Source: DAHUYF01 sp963789275
GTDB lineage: Bacteria; Pseudomonadota; Alphaproteobacteria; ATCC43930; CGMCC-115725
NCBI GenBank assembly: GCA_963789275.1
Contig: CAWBKF010000008.1
Span: forward strand, 1 to 64,000
DNA length: 64,000 nucleotides
Direction of reading: 5' to 3'
Numbering within the stretch: the first letter of the stretch is position 1; every line of letters begins with the position of its first letter. This document shows positions 36,449 through 44,930 of this stretch, piece by piece. The position numbers were made by a program, and so were the translations under genes. The notes beneath the pieces were generated by a model that made no database searches, was not told the origin of the DNA, and was given only the letters and a program-made list of their open reading frames with translations.

Positions 36449-37549
36449 ATGGGGTTCAATTGCGGCATCGTCGGGCTGCCCAATGTCGGCAAGTCGACGC
36501 TCTTCAACGCGCTCACCGCCACCGCGGCGGCGGAGGCGGCGAACTATCCCTTCTGCACCATCGAGCCCAATGTCGGCCGGGTCGCCGTGCCCGACGAGCG
36601 GCTCGCGGTCTGCGCCCGCCTCGGCAAATCCGCCAAGATCATCCCGACCCAGCTCGAATTCGTCGACATCGCCGGCCTGGTGCGCGGCGCTTCGCGCGGC
36701 GAGGGGCTCGGCAACCAGTTCCTCGGCCATATCCGCGAGGTCGACGCCATCGCCCATGTGCTGCGCTGCTTCGAGGACGGCAACATCACGCATGTCGAGG
36801 GCTCGATCGATCCCCTCCGCGATGCCGAGACGGTCGAGACCGAGCTGATGCTCGCCGACCTCGACAGCATCGAGCGGCGCGTCGTCGCGACGCAGAAGAA
36901 AGTGCGCGGCGCCGACAAGGAGGCGGCGGCACAGCTCGCGGTGATGGAGGCGGTGCTCGCCGCGCTGCGCGAAGGCAAGCCGGCGCGCAGCGTCGCCGTG
37001 ACGGCGGAGCAGCGCGCGTTCTTCAAGTCGCTGCAGCTGATCACCGCCAAGCCGGTGCTCTATATCTGCAACGTCGAGGAAGCCGCCGCTTCCGGCGGCA
37101 ACGCGCAAGCGGCGCGCGTCGCGGCATTTGCCGAGACGCAAGGCGCGGCCATGGTCGTGATCTCCGCCGCCATCGAGGCCGAGGTGGCGCAGCTCGCCGA
37201 CGAGGCGGAGAAGCGCGAGTTCCTGTCGAGCCTCGGCCTCGCCGAGCCCGGCCTCGCGCGCATCATCCGCGCGGGCTATGGGCTGCTCGACCTCATCACC
37301 TTCCTCACCGTCGGCCCCAAGGAGGCGCATGCCTGGACGGTGGCGCAAGGCACCAAGGCGCCGCAGGCGGCGGGCGTCATCCACACCGATTTCGAGAAGG
37401 GGTTCATCCGCGCCGAGACCATCTCCTACGCGGATTTCGTCGCCTGCGGCGGCGAGCAGGGCGCCAAGGAGGCCGGCAAGATGCGGCTCGAAGGCGCCGA
37501 TTACGTGATCCAGGACGGCGATATCCTGCACTTCCGCTTCAACGTGTAG
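36449..37549 (+). CDS. ychF: Redox-regulated ATPase/GTPase YchF
   Basis: A 366-residue OBG-family P-loop protein (YchF/OLA1) that prefers ATP and binds ribosomes. G1 is G-L-P-N-V-G-K-S-T-L-F-N near residue 9. The G2 region C-T-I-E-P-N-V-G, G3 D-I-A-G-L-V, and the N-V-E-E segment in place of N-K-x-D are all family features. The C-terminal TGS domain includes F-L-T-V-G-P-K-E-A-H-A-W-T and ends D-I-L-H-F-R-F-N-V. It follows pth by 7 bp. Confidence 0.95.
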   Translation: MGFNCGIVGLPNVGKSTLFNALTATAAAEAANYPFCTIEPNVGRVAVPDERLAVCARLGKSAKIIPTQLEFVDIAGLVRGASRGEGLGNQFLGHIREVDAIAHVLRCFEDGNITHVEGSIDPLRDAETVETELMLADLDSIERRVVATQKKVRGADKEAAAQLAVMEAVLAALREGKPARSVAVTAEQRAFFKSLQLITAKPVLYICNVEEAAASGGNAQAARVAAFAETQGAAMVVISAAIEAEVAQLADEAEKREFLSSLGLAEPGLARIIRAGYGLLDLITFLTVGPKEAHAWTVAQGTKAPQAAGVIHTDFEKGFIRAETISYADFVACGGEQGAKEAGKMRLEGADYVIQDGDILHFRFNV

Positions 37550-37632
37550 CACGCGGCGGCAGGCGCTTGCACGAGATCAGCGGGCCTCTTCCCCGCAAGG
37601 GTGCGGGCAGCTAATTGCCGCAATTTTAGCCG

Positions 37633-37797
37633 ATGAGCGATGTCGAGAAGGTCAAGCAGGCGCGGCCGGACGTGCCGGTCTATGTCTACAATGCCGGCCA
37701 CGGCTTCAGCTGCGACGAGCGCGGCGGCTAGGACGCCGAGGCCGCCAAGCTGGCGCGCGAGCGCACGCTCAAATTCTTCGCGGACAAGATCGGCTAG
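37633..37797 (+). pseudogene. C-terminal remnant of a dienelactone hydrolase family gene
   Basis: This 55-codon stretch reads S-D-V-E-K-V-K-Q-A-R-P-D-V-P-V-Y-V-Y, N-A-G-H-G-F-S-C-D-E-R, then an in-frame TAG at 37729-37731, then D-A-E-A-A-K-L-A-R-E-R-T-L-K-F-F. That is the last part of a dienelactone hydrolase (alpha/beta hydrolase), including the catalytic histidine loop A-G-H-G-F, with the stop in place of the usual tyrosine or serine position. The first two thirds of the gene are absent. I infer a decayed gene fragment. Confidence 0.75.
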
Positions 37798-37803
37798 GCC
37801 CAG

Positions 37804-37869
37804 GCAAACGCGCACAGCGCGTTTGTCCGCGGCGGCGCCAGCGGTTGCGAAGCAACCGCGAGAGCCGCA
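37804..37869. repeat. Dispersed double-hairpin repeat, copy A
   Basis: Two adjacent inverted repeats: AACGCGC/GCGCGTT, and AGCGGTTG with CAACCGCG around a 5-nt loop. The core GGCGCCAGCGGTTG and the following CAACCGCG-GAGCC recur at 58497-58561 (copy B). Both copies sit directly after a stop codon. The element resembles REP-type extragenic palindromes. The rest of 37870-37939 shows no gene. Confidence 0.6.
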
Positions 37870-37939
37870 CGGTTAAGGCGGGCGCGCCCGGCGGCACCGG
37901 GAGTGTGCCGCCGGAGCGTCCCCCGCGAAGGCGCCGCCG

Positions 37940-38272
37940 TCAGTGGCTGATCATCCACGGACGACGGCCGGAGAAGCCTTTCGTCTTTGGCGGCTCAGCC
38001 GCCTTCTTGCTCTTGGCGCCGCCGCCCGAGCAGCAGCCGCACCCCGCCCCATGGCCGGATGCCGAGCGGCGTGGCGCGTGGGCGCTGCGCTCGTTGGTCG
38101 CGTGAGCGGCAAGCCGCGCCTGATCCATGCCACCCAGTCTCGGCGCGGTGAGCATGGCGCGGGGCGCGCTGGCGCCGCAATCGGGGCAGGCCAGCGGCTC
38201 CTCGTATTCCGCCATGGCGCGGAAGGCGGTGAACGGTCCGCAACGCGCGCAGTCGTAGTCGTAGAACGGCAT
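37940..38272 (-). CDS. fmdB: FmdB-family zinc ribbon protein
   Basis: A 110-residue protein starting M-P-F-Y-D-Y-D-C-A-R-C-G, with a second pair C-P-D-C, the four-cysteine zinc ribbon of FmdB (the N-terminal 45 residues). The remainder is low-complexity with a Cys/Gly-rich patch (G-A-G-C-G-C-C-S-G-G-G) and a basic tail. FmdB is named as a putative regulator of the formamidase gene, which lies 10 bp upstream here. Whether it binds nucleic acid or helps the enzyme is not established. Confidence 0.88.
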   Translation of the reverse strand: MPFYDYDCARCGPFTAFRAMAEYEEPLACPDCGASAPRAMLTAPRLGGMDQARLAAHATNERSAHAPRRSASGHGAGCGCCSGGGAKSKKAAEPPKTKGFSGRRPWMISH

Positions 38273-38282
38273 GGCGATCGCC

Positions 38283-39512
38283 TCACTTGTCGGGAGAGAG
38301 CGGCACGGTGATCTTGCCGTCGATGTGCTTCACCGGCCCGGCGGCGCCGGGCTGGATGTCGAAATCGAAGATCTCCGTCGGCAGCCACAGCGTCGCGCAC
38401 GCGTTGGGGATGTCGACGACGCCGCTGATATGCCCCTGCACCGGCGCGGTGCCGAGGATGGCGTAGGCCTGCGCGCCCGAATAGCCGAACTTCTTGAGAT
38501 ATTCGATGGCGTTGAGGCAGGCCTGGCGATAGGCGATGTGGACGTCGAGATAGTATTGCTTGCCGTGCTCGTCGACCGAGATGCCCTCGAAGATCAGATA
38601 ATCCTTGTAGCTCGGCGTGATCGGGCTCGGCTTGAAGATCGGATTCTTGATGCCGTACTTGGCCATGCCGTCCTTGATCAGCTCGACTTTGAGGTGCGTC
38701 CATCCGGCCATCTCGATGGCGCCGCAGAAGGTGATCTCGCCGTCACCCTGGCTGAAATGCAGGTCGCCCAGCGAGAGGCCGGCGCCTTTGACATAGACCG
38801 GGAAGAACACCCGCGCGCCGCGCGACAGGTCCTTGATGTCGCAATTGCCGCCATGCTCGCGCGGCGGCACGGTGCGCGCGCCGGTGGCGGCGGCGTCCTT
38901 CTTCGCATCGCCCTTCATCCGCCCCATATGCGCGGTGCCGGAAAAGGGCGGGTTGGCCAGCGGCGGCACGCGCGTCGGGTTGGTGCCGATGAACGAGGTC
39001 TCGCGCGCGTTCCAGGTCTCGAGCAGCGATTTCGACGGCAGGCAGCCGATGAGCCCCGGGTGGATGAGCCCGGCGAAGTTCACGCCGGGCACGTGGCGCG
39101 ACTTCGTGAACATGCCGTGGATGTCCCAGATCGACTTCTGCGCCAGCGGGAAATGGTCGGTGAGGAAGCCGCCGCCGTTCTTCTTCGAGAAGAACCCGTT
39201 GAAGCCCCAGAGGCTCTCGGGCAGCGCGCCGATGTCGAGGATGTCGACCACCAGGAGATCGCCCGGCTCGGCACCGGCGACGCCGATGGGTCCGCTGAGG
39301 AAATGGACGGTGGTGAGATCGATGTCGCGCACGTCGTCGGCGCTGTCGTTGTTCTTGATGAAACCGCCGGTCCAATCATGGGACTCGATGATGAACTCGT
39401 CGCCCGGCTTGACCGTGGCGACCATCGGGATGTCCGGGTGCCAGCGGTTGTGGACCATGTCGTTCTCGTAGGGAGACCGCGACAGGTCGACTTTGATCAG
39501 GGTATCAGCCAT
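38283..39512 (-). CDS. fmdA: Formamidase
   Basis: A 409-residue acetamidase/formamidase-family hydrolase (FmdA) that splits formamide and other short amides into the acid and ammonia. Typical elements are N-R-W-H-P-D-I-P near residue 22, D-W-T-G-G-F-I-K-N-N-D-S-A-D-D-V, H-F-L-S-G-P-I-G-V-A-G-A-E-P-G-D, and G-N-C-D-I-K-D-L-S-R-G. It follows urtE by 56 bp in a seven-gene minus-strand operon, which matches the fmd gene set of Methylophilus methylotrophus, where the transporter imports urea and short-chain amides. Released formate could feed the formate dehydrogenase further along. Confidence 0.93.
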   Translation of the reverse strand: MADTLIKVDLSRSPYENDMVHNRWHPDIPMVATVKPGDEFIIESHDWTGGFIKNNDSADDVRDIDLTTVHFLSGPIGVAGAEPGDLLVVDILDIGALPESLWGFNGFFSKKNGGGFLTDHFPLAQKSIWDIHGMFTKSRHVPGVNFAGLIHPGLIGCLPSKSLLETWNARETSFIGTNPTRVPPLANPPFSGTAHMGRMKGDAKKDAAATGARTVPPREHGGNCDIKDLSRGARVFFPVYVKGAGLSLGDLHFSQGDGEITFCGAIEMAGWTHLKVELIKDGMAKYGIKNPIFKPSPITPSYKDYLIFEGISVDEHGKQYYLDVHIAYRQACLNAIEYLKKFGYSGAQAYAILGTAPVQGHISGVVDIPNACATLWLPTEIFDFDIQPGAAGPVKHIDGKITVPLSPDK

Positions 39513-39568
39513 CTCCAGCTCCTCTCCTCCTCAAGGAATGAACGTGCGTCGATGCAGTGTCACGATGC

Positions 39569-40258
39569 CTATACCGACAAGAACCGGGCAATTGTCGCCT
39601 CGTCGACATTGGCGCGCTCGTCCTCATGCACGATCTCGCCGTTCTCCAGCACCAGAATGCGGTCGGCGATATCGAGCGCGAAGCTGAGAACCTGCTCGGA
39701 GACGAGGATGCTGAGGCCGCGTTGGTCGCGGATGCGCTTCAGCGTGCGCGCCATCTCGCGGATGATCGAGGGCTGGATGCCTTCCGTCGGCTCGTCGAGC
39801 AGCAGCACCTTGGGCCGCGTCGCCAAGGCGCGCGCGATCGCGAGCTGCTGCTGCTGTCCGCCCGACAGATTGCCGCCGCGCCGGAACTTCATTTCCAGCA
39901 GCACCGGAAAGAGCTCGTAGAGGTCGGCGGGAACCTCGCTCTCGCCCGACGCGAAGAGACCGGTCTCGATATTCTCGAGCACGCTCATCGTCGAGAAGAT
40001 CATGCGCCCCTGCGGCACATAGCCGACGCCTTTGGTGACGCGCTCGTAGCTCCTGAGCGCGGTGATGTCGGCCTCCCCGACACGCACGGCGCCGCTCTTG
40101 GTCGGCACGATGCCCATCAGCGATTTCATCAGCGTGGTCTTGCCCATGCCGTTGCGGCCCATGATGGCAACGATCTCGTTGGGCGCGACGGTGAAGTTCA
40201 AGCCGTGCAGAACCTCGCTCTGGCCATAGGCGACCCGGATATCGGCTACGCTTAGCAT
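39569..40258 (-). CDS. urtE: Urea/short-chain amide ABC transporter ATP-binding protein UrtE
   Basis: A 229-residue LivF-like ATPase. Walker A is G-R-N-G-M-G-K-T-T, where the Met is characteristic of UrtE/LivF-type subunits. The signature is L-S-G-G-Q-Q-Q-Q-L, and Walker B is L-L-L-D-E-P-T-E-G-I-Q-P-S. It energises uptake together with UrtD. It lies 10 bp after urtD. Confidence 0.93.
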   Translation of the reverse strand: MLSVADIRVAYGQSEVLHGLNFTVAPNEIVAIMGRNGMGKTTLMKSLMGIVPTKSGAVRVGEADITALRSYERVTKGVGYVPQGRMIFSTMSVLENIETGLFASGESEVPADLYELFPVLLEMKFRRGGNLSGGQQQQLAIARALATRPKVLLLDEPTEGIQPSIIREMARTLKRIRDQRGLSILVSEQVLSFALDIADRILVLENGEIVHEDERANVDEATIARFLSV

Positions 40259-40268
40259 TCGCGCCCCC

Positions 40269-41015
40269 TCAATGGCCGAGATAGACCTCGATCACTTTCG
40301 GATCGGCCTTGACCTTGGCCATCGGGCCCTCCGAGATGATCTTCCCCTGGTGCAGCACCGTCACCTTGTGGGCGATGTCCTCGACGAATTTCATGTCGTG
40401 CTCGATGACGATCACCGAGCGGTCGCGGATGATCTGGTGCAACAGCTCCGCGGTCTTCTTGCGCTCGGCGACGCTCATGCCGGCCACCGGCTCGTCGAGC
40501 ATGAGCAGCTCCGGATCCTGGATCAGCAGCATGCCGATCTCGAGCCATTGCTTCTGTCCGTGGCTCAGATACTCGGCGCGGGTCTCGAGCTGGGCGGCGA
40601 GAAAGATCGTCTCGGCGATCTCCTCGATGCGCTCGCGCACCACGGCGTCACGCTTGAAGGCGAGCGAGCCGAACACCGAGCGGCCGCGCGGATAGGAGAT
40701 CTCGAGATTCTCGAAGACGGTGAGATCCTCGTAGATTGAAGGATTCTGGAATTTGCGCCCGATGCCGGCGCGGACGATCTCGTGCTCCTTGAGATCGGTG
40801 AGCTCCTTGTTGTGGAAGCGGATCGACCCGGTCGTCGCCTTGGTGCGCCCGCAAATGAGGTCGAGAACCGTAGTCTTGCCGGCACCGTTCGGCCCGATGA
40901 TCACCCGGATCTCGTTCTCGTCGATGTAGAAGGAGAGATCGTCGACCGCCTTGAAGCCGTCGAAGGAGACGGTGAGGTTCTCGACCGCGAGCAGGAAATC
41001 GGTGTTGGACGCCAT
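40269..41015 (-). CDS. urtD: Urea/short-chain amide ABC transporter ATP-binding protein UrtD
   Basis: A 248-residue LivG-like ATPase. Walker A is G-P-N-G-A-G-K-T-T; the Q-loop region I-G-R-K-F-Q-N-P-S-I-Y is typical of UrtD. The signature reads L-S-H-G-Q-K-Q-W-L-E, where His replaces the usual Gly, also a UrtD trait. Walker B is L-L-M-L-D-E-P-V-A-G-M. The start at 41015 was chosen because the protein then begins M-A-S-N-T-D-F, 11 bp after urtC. Confidence 0.93.
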   Translation of the reverse strand: MASNTDFLLAVENLTVSFDGFKAVDDLSFYIDENEIRVIIGPNGAGKTTVLDLICGRTKATTGSIRFHNKELTDLKEHEIVRAGIGRKFQNPSIYEDLTVFENLEISYPRGRSVFGSLAFKRDAVVRERIEEIAETIFLAAQLETRAEYLSHGQKQWLEIGMLLIQDPELLMLDEPVAGMSVAERKKTAELLHQIIRDRSVIVIEHDMKFVEDIAHKVTVLHQGKIISEGPMAKVKADPKVIEVYLGH

Positions 41016-41026
41016 GGTCGGTCCCC

Positions 41027-42175
41027 CTATTCCGGCCGCGACGCGGCGCGCGCCGCGATCATCTCGGGCGATTGCGGCCCGGACCTGCCCGCGAACAGGC
41101 CAAGGAGGCGCTCGACATAGGGCTCCAGATAGGATTGGTAGAGGCCGGCGAGCCCGTTCGGGAAGGCGAGCACCACGCCGATGAACAGCGCGCCCATGGC
41201 GAAGAGCCAGAGCTGCGGGAAGTCCTCGGAAAACATGGTCTTGGCGGCGTTGACGAGGAGCGTGCCGTAGACCGCGCCGAGCAGCGACAGCCGGCCGCCG
41301 ACGGCGCAGTAGATGACCATCTCGATCGACGGCACGATGCCGACGAAGGAGGGCGACATGAAGCCCACCTGGAGCGTGAACATCGCGCCGCCGATCGCCG
41401 CGAGCGCGCCGGCGAGGCAGAAGACGAAGATCTTGAAATTGGCGACGTCGTAGCCGGAGAACCGGACGCGATCCTCCTTCTCGCGCATCGCCACGAGGAT
41501 GCGGCCGAGCTTGGTGCGCCGCACATACTGGCAGAGCAGGATGCTGCCGATGAGCAGGCCGGCATTGACGAAGTAGAGGATGTATTTTGCGTGGTCGGTG
41601 CGGATATCCCAGCCCTTCAGCGTGCGCAGGTCGGTGATGCCGTTGATGCCGCCGGTGAAGCCCTGCTGCCCGACGATCAGGATGGTCAGGATCGCGGCCA
41701 TGGCCTGGGTGATGATGGCGAAATAGACGCCGCCGACCCGCCGCTTGAACATGGCGAGGCCGATGATGAAGGTGACCAGCGCCGGCGCGGCGATGACGGC
41801 GACAAGCGTAAAGGTGAGGCTGTGAAACGGCTGCCAGAACCAGGGCAGCGCGGTGATCTGGTTCCAATCCATGAAGTCGGGGATGCCCGGGGTCGACTGG
41901 ATCTTCGTCGCCTCGGGGCTCGACGCCTCGAGCTTCAGGAACATCGCCATGCAATAGCCGCCGAGGCCGAAGAACACGCCCTGGCCGAGGCTCAGGATCC
42001 CGGCATCGCCCCAGCACAGCACCAGGCCGAGGGCGACGAAGGCGTAGGTCAGATACTTGCCGATCAGGTTGAGGCGGAAGATGTCGAAGGCGAGCGGCAG
42101 CACCACCACGATCAGCAGGCCAAGCAGCAGGATTCCGATAAGGTCTTTGCGGCTGAGAAACGCAGTGCCTGTCAT
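41027..42175 (-). CDS. urtC: Urea/short-chain amide ABC transporter permease UrtC
   Basis: A 382-residue LivM-like inner-membrane permease with about ten hydrophobic helices. Features are W-G-D-A-G-I-L-S-L-G-Q-G-V-F-F-G-L-G-G-Y near residue 55, and the E-A-A-like cytoplasmic loop around R-E-K-E-D-R-V-R-F-S-G-Y, which meets the ATPases. The start at 42175 is preceded by GGAGATATCC. The neighbour urtB is 11 bp upstream. Confidence 0.93.
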   Translation of the reverse strand: MTGTAFLSRKDLIGILLLGLLIVVVLPLAFDIFRLNLIGKYLTYAFVALGLVLCWGDAGILSLGQGVFFGLGGYCMAMFLKLEASSPEATKIQSTPGIPDFMDWNQITALPWFWQPFHSLTFTLVAVIAAPALVTFIIGLAMFKRRVGGVYFAIITQAMAAILTILIVGQQGFTGGINGITDLRTLKGWDIRTDHAKYILYFVNAGLLIGSILLCQYVRRTKLGRILVAMREKEDRVRFSGYDVANFKIFVFCLAGALAAIGGAMFTLQVGFMSPSFVGIVPSIEMVIYCAVGGRLSLLGAVYGTLLVNAAKTMFSEDFPQLWLFAMGALFIGVVLAFPNGLAGLYQSYLEPYVERLLGLFAGRSGPQSPEMIAARAASRPE

Positions 42176-42186
42176 GGATATCTCCG

Positions 42187-43110
42187 TTAGCGGCGGACCT
42201 TGAGGACGAAGAGGCCCTGGGGCCGCAGCATCAGGATGCCGACCACCGCCAGCAGCGCGAGCACCTTCGCCATCGAGCCGCTCAGGAAGAACTCCATGGT
42301 CGATTGCGCCTGGGAGATGGTGAAGGCGGAGGCGATCGTGCCGAGCAGGCTTTGCGCGCCGCCGAACACGACGACGAGGAAGGTGTCGACGATGTAGAGC
42401 TGGCCCGCGGTCGGGCCGGTCGAGCCGATCATGGTGAAGGCGCTGCCGGCGACGCCGGCGATGCCGCAGCCGATGCCGAAGGTGTAGCGGTCCACTTTCT
42501 CGGTGTTGATGCCGACCGCGCCCGCCATCACCCGGTTCTGCATCACGGCGCGCACCTGGCAGCCCCAGCGCGAGCGGAAGATCAGCAGGTAGACCGCGGC
42601 GGTGATCAGGATCGTGAGCACCATGACGAAGATGCCGTTGATCGGGATCTGGATGGTGTCGCTGAGATTGGTCGAGCCCATCATCCAGTTCGGCAGTTCG
42701 ACGCCGACCTCGCGTGCGCCGAAGATCGAGCGGTAGGATTGCTGCAGGATGAGGCTCAGCCCCCAGGTCGCCAGCAGCGTGTCGAGCGGGCGGCGGTAGA
42801 GATGCCGGATGAGCCCCCATTCGACCAGCAGGCCGAGCGCGCCCGAGGCGAGAAACGCCACGATCATCGCGACGAAGAAGTAGATGGGATAGAGCAGCGG
42901 CAGATATGCCGCGAAGAGCTGCGAGCACAGATAGGTCATGTAGGCGCCGAGGATCATGAACTCGCCATGCGCCATGTTGATGACGCCCATCTGGCCGAAA
43001 ATGATCGCCAGCCCGAGCGCCATCAGCAGAAAGACCGAGAACAGGATGAGGCCGGCGAAGGCCTGCATCGCGAAGATCGAGCCGAGCTCGCCTAGGGAAT
43101 ATCCCAGCAT
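42187..43110 (-). CDS. urtB: Urea/short-chain amide ABC transporter permease UrtB
   Basis: A LivH-like permease of 307 residues with many transmembrane helices. The loop G-Q-M-G-V-I-N-M-A-H-G-E-F-M-I-L-G-A-Y and the segment R-A-V-M-Q-N-R-V-M-A-G-A-V-G-I-N are diagnostic for UrtB. The ATG at 43110 is preceded in frame by a GTG at 43113, which could serve instead. It lies between urtA and urtC in the operon. Confidence 0.92.
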   Translation of the reverse strand: MLGYSLGELGSIFAMQAFAGLILFSVFLLMALGLAIIFGQMGVINMAHGEFMILGAYMTYLCSQLFAAYLPLLYPIYFFVAMIVAFLASGALGLLVEWGLIRHLYRRPLDTLLATWGLSLILQQSYRSIFGAREVGVELPNWMMGSTNLSDTIQIPINGIFVMVLTILITAAVYLLIFRSRWGCQVRAVMQNRVMAGAVGINTEKVDRYTFGIGCGIAGVAGSAFTMIGSTGPTAGQLYIVDTFLVVVFGGAQSLLGTIASAFTISQAQSTMEFFLSGSMAKVLALLAVVGILMLRPQGLFVLKVRR

Positions 43111-43176
43111 CACGCCACCCCGCGCAGAAGAAGGCCGGCGGACCGCGCCAAGACGCGCGGCCCGACGGCGCCGGAT

Positions 43177-44443
43177 TTATTGATAGCCCTTGGGGAAGGG
43201 ATTGGGCTCGACGAGATCGGCGGTCTCGTAGATCACGTCATACTGGCCGTCGAGCCGGGCGCGGCCGATGCGGGTCTTGCTCCAGAGATGATGGTTCTCG
43301 TGGATGCGCACATAGCCCTCGGGTGCGTTCTTCATCTCGATGCCCGGCGATGCCGCGATCACCTTGTCGGTGTCGAAGCTGCCCGCCTTCTCGACCGCGA
43401 GCTTCCACAGCCACGGCCCCTCATAGGCGGCCTGCGTCACGTCGCCGATGACGCTCTTCTCGCCCCACATGCCCTTGAACGCCTTGACGAACTCCTTGTT
43501 GTTGGGGTTGTCGAGGCTCTGGAAGTACTTCATCGCGGCATAGGCGCCGACGATGTTCTCGCCGCCGATGCCGAGGATCTCGTCCTCGGTGACCGAGATC
43601 GTCAGCAGCTTCTGCTTGTCGACGAGATTGACGCCGGCGGCCTTGAGCTGCTTGTAGAAGGCGACGTTGCTGCCGCCGACGATGATCGCGTAGATCACGT
43701 CGGGCTTCTTCAGCTTCATCTTGTTGATGACCGAGTTGAACTCGGTGCTGCCGAGCGGGAAATATTCCTCGCCGACGACTTCGAGCTTGAGGAAGTTCTC
43801 GATGTGCTTGCGCGCGATCTTGTTCGAGGTGCGCGGCCAGATGTAGTCGGAGCCGAGCAGATAGAAGGACTTGGCGCCCTTCTCCTTCACGATCCAGTTG
43901 AGCCCGGCGATGATCTGCTGCGTCGCCTCCTGGCCCTCGTAGAACACGTTCTTCGACTGCTCGAGGCCCTCGTAGAAGGTCGGGTAGTAGAGAATGCCGT
44001 TATATTGCTCGAACACCGGCAGCACCGCCTTGCGCGAGGCCGAGGTCCAGCAGCCGAACACCGAGGCCACCTTGTCGTTGACCAGCAGCTTGCGCGACTT
44101 CTCGGCAAAGGTCGGCCAGTCGCTGGCGCCATCTTCCTGGATGAACTTGATCTGGCGGCCGAGCACGCCGCCGGATTTATTGATCTGGTCGATCGCCAGC
44201 TTCTCCGCCTCGACCGAGCCGGTCTCGCTGATCGCCATCGTGCCGGTGACGGAATGCAGGATGCCGACGGTCACCGTGTCGTCGGTGACGGCGAGCCCGG
44301 TGGTGTTGACGGCGGCGGTGGCCGGCGCCGCGGCGAAGGCTGCTGCGCGGCAGCAGCGCCGCCGCCGGCAAGGCCGCCATGCCCATGAGGAGCTTGCGGC
44401 GGGTGGCCGATTGAAGCGTCGAACGGTGGTCGCGTACGGTCAT
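43177..44443 (-). CDS. urtA: Urea/short-chain amide ABC transporter substrate-binding protein UrtA (frame broken at 44347)
   Basis: A periplasmic binding protein of about 421 residues when read through. The leader has two arginines (A-T-R-R-K-L-L-M-G-M-A-A-L-P-A-A-A-L-L-P), probably Tat or Sec. The mature domain starts near T-V-T-V-G-I-L-H-S-V-T-G-T-M-A-I-S-E and includes F-G-C-W-T-S-A-S-R-K-A-V-L-P-V, typical of UrtA/FmdD. The leader is separated from the body by one extra base at 44347; removing it gives L-L-P-A-A-A-F-A-A-A-P. The span is 3n+1. UrtA binds urea, and FmdD-type homologs also bind short amides. Confidence 0.88.
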
Positions 44444-44930
44444 TGAGTCCCCCTGGTTTCGGGCCCGGTGCGGCATGACGAGGATGCGCCGCGGTCGATG
44501 GAGGGATCGTCACGGCTCTTGTGCGGCGCAGCAATACGTCGATCGACGCATACGGCAATCGACGTATGCGTCGAATGACGTATATCGAGCCCCCGTCCCA
44601 GCCCCTAGGCTCGACGGCAGTGGGCCGGGGACCTGTCTGGCGCTGCCGGGTGGTTTTGTCTCTGCCCCCAGGCGGTGCGCCAATGCATATTTTCGTTATT
44701 TATATCAATTATTTATGCACCTGATTCGGCAGTCTCGGCGTTCCCTCGCGGTCGCTGCGAGCAGGGCGGCGCCGGCCGGTGCGATGCTGCGGCGGCGTGC
44801 CGCAAGCGGCAGCCTGCGGCAAGCGGGCGGGCCGGATGCGGCGCTGCTCCGATCCGCTTGCATCATTGTTGCAATGCACCATAGAGTGACCGGTTGGGGC
44901 TTGTCGGGAGCCCCGGGGGCCTGAGCGACC
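44444..44930. promoter_or_regulatory. Divergent regulatory region between urtA and the NCS1-kinase gene
   Basis: These 487 bases contain no convincing gene. A perfect 11-bp inverted repeat, CGACGCATACG / CGTATGCGTCG (44544-44554 and 44563-44573, 8-bp spacer), is flanked by further copies of the half-site: ATACGTC at 44534-44540 and GACGTAT at 44561-44567 and 44577-44583. About 100 bp on, an A+T-rich patch (44684-44720) is bounded by TGCATA and TATGCA. The cluster lies about 100 bp upstream of urtA and is a good candidate for the binding site of the LuxR-type regulator encoded at 48295. Confidence 0.6.

Noticed and set aside
44270..44560. A separate small gene upstream of urtA
   Set aside because: The reading frame there is the UrtA leader peptide displaced by the one-base break at 44347, plus out-of-frame extension.
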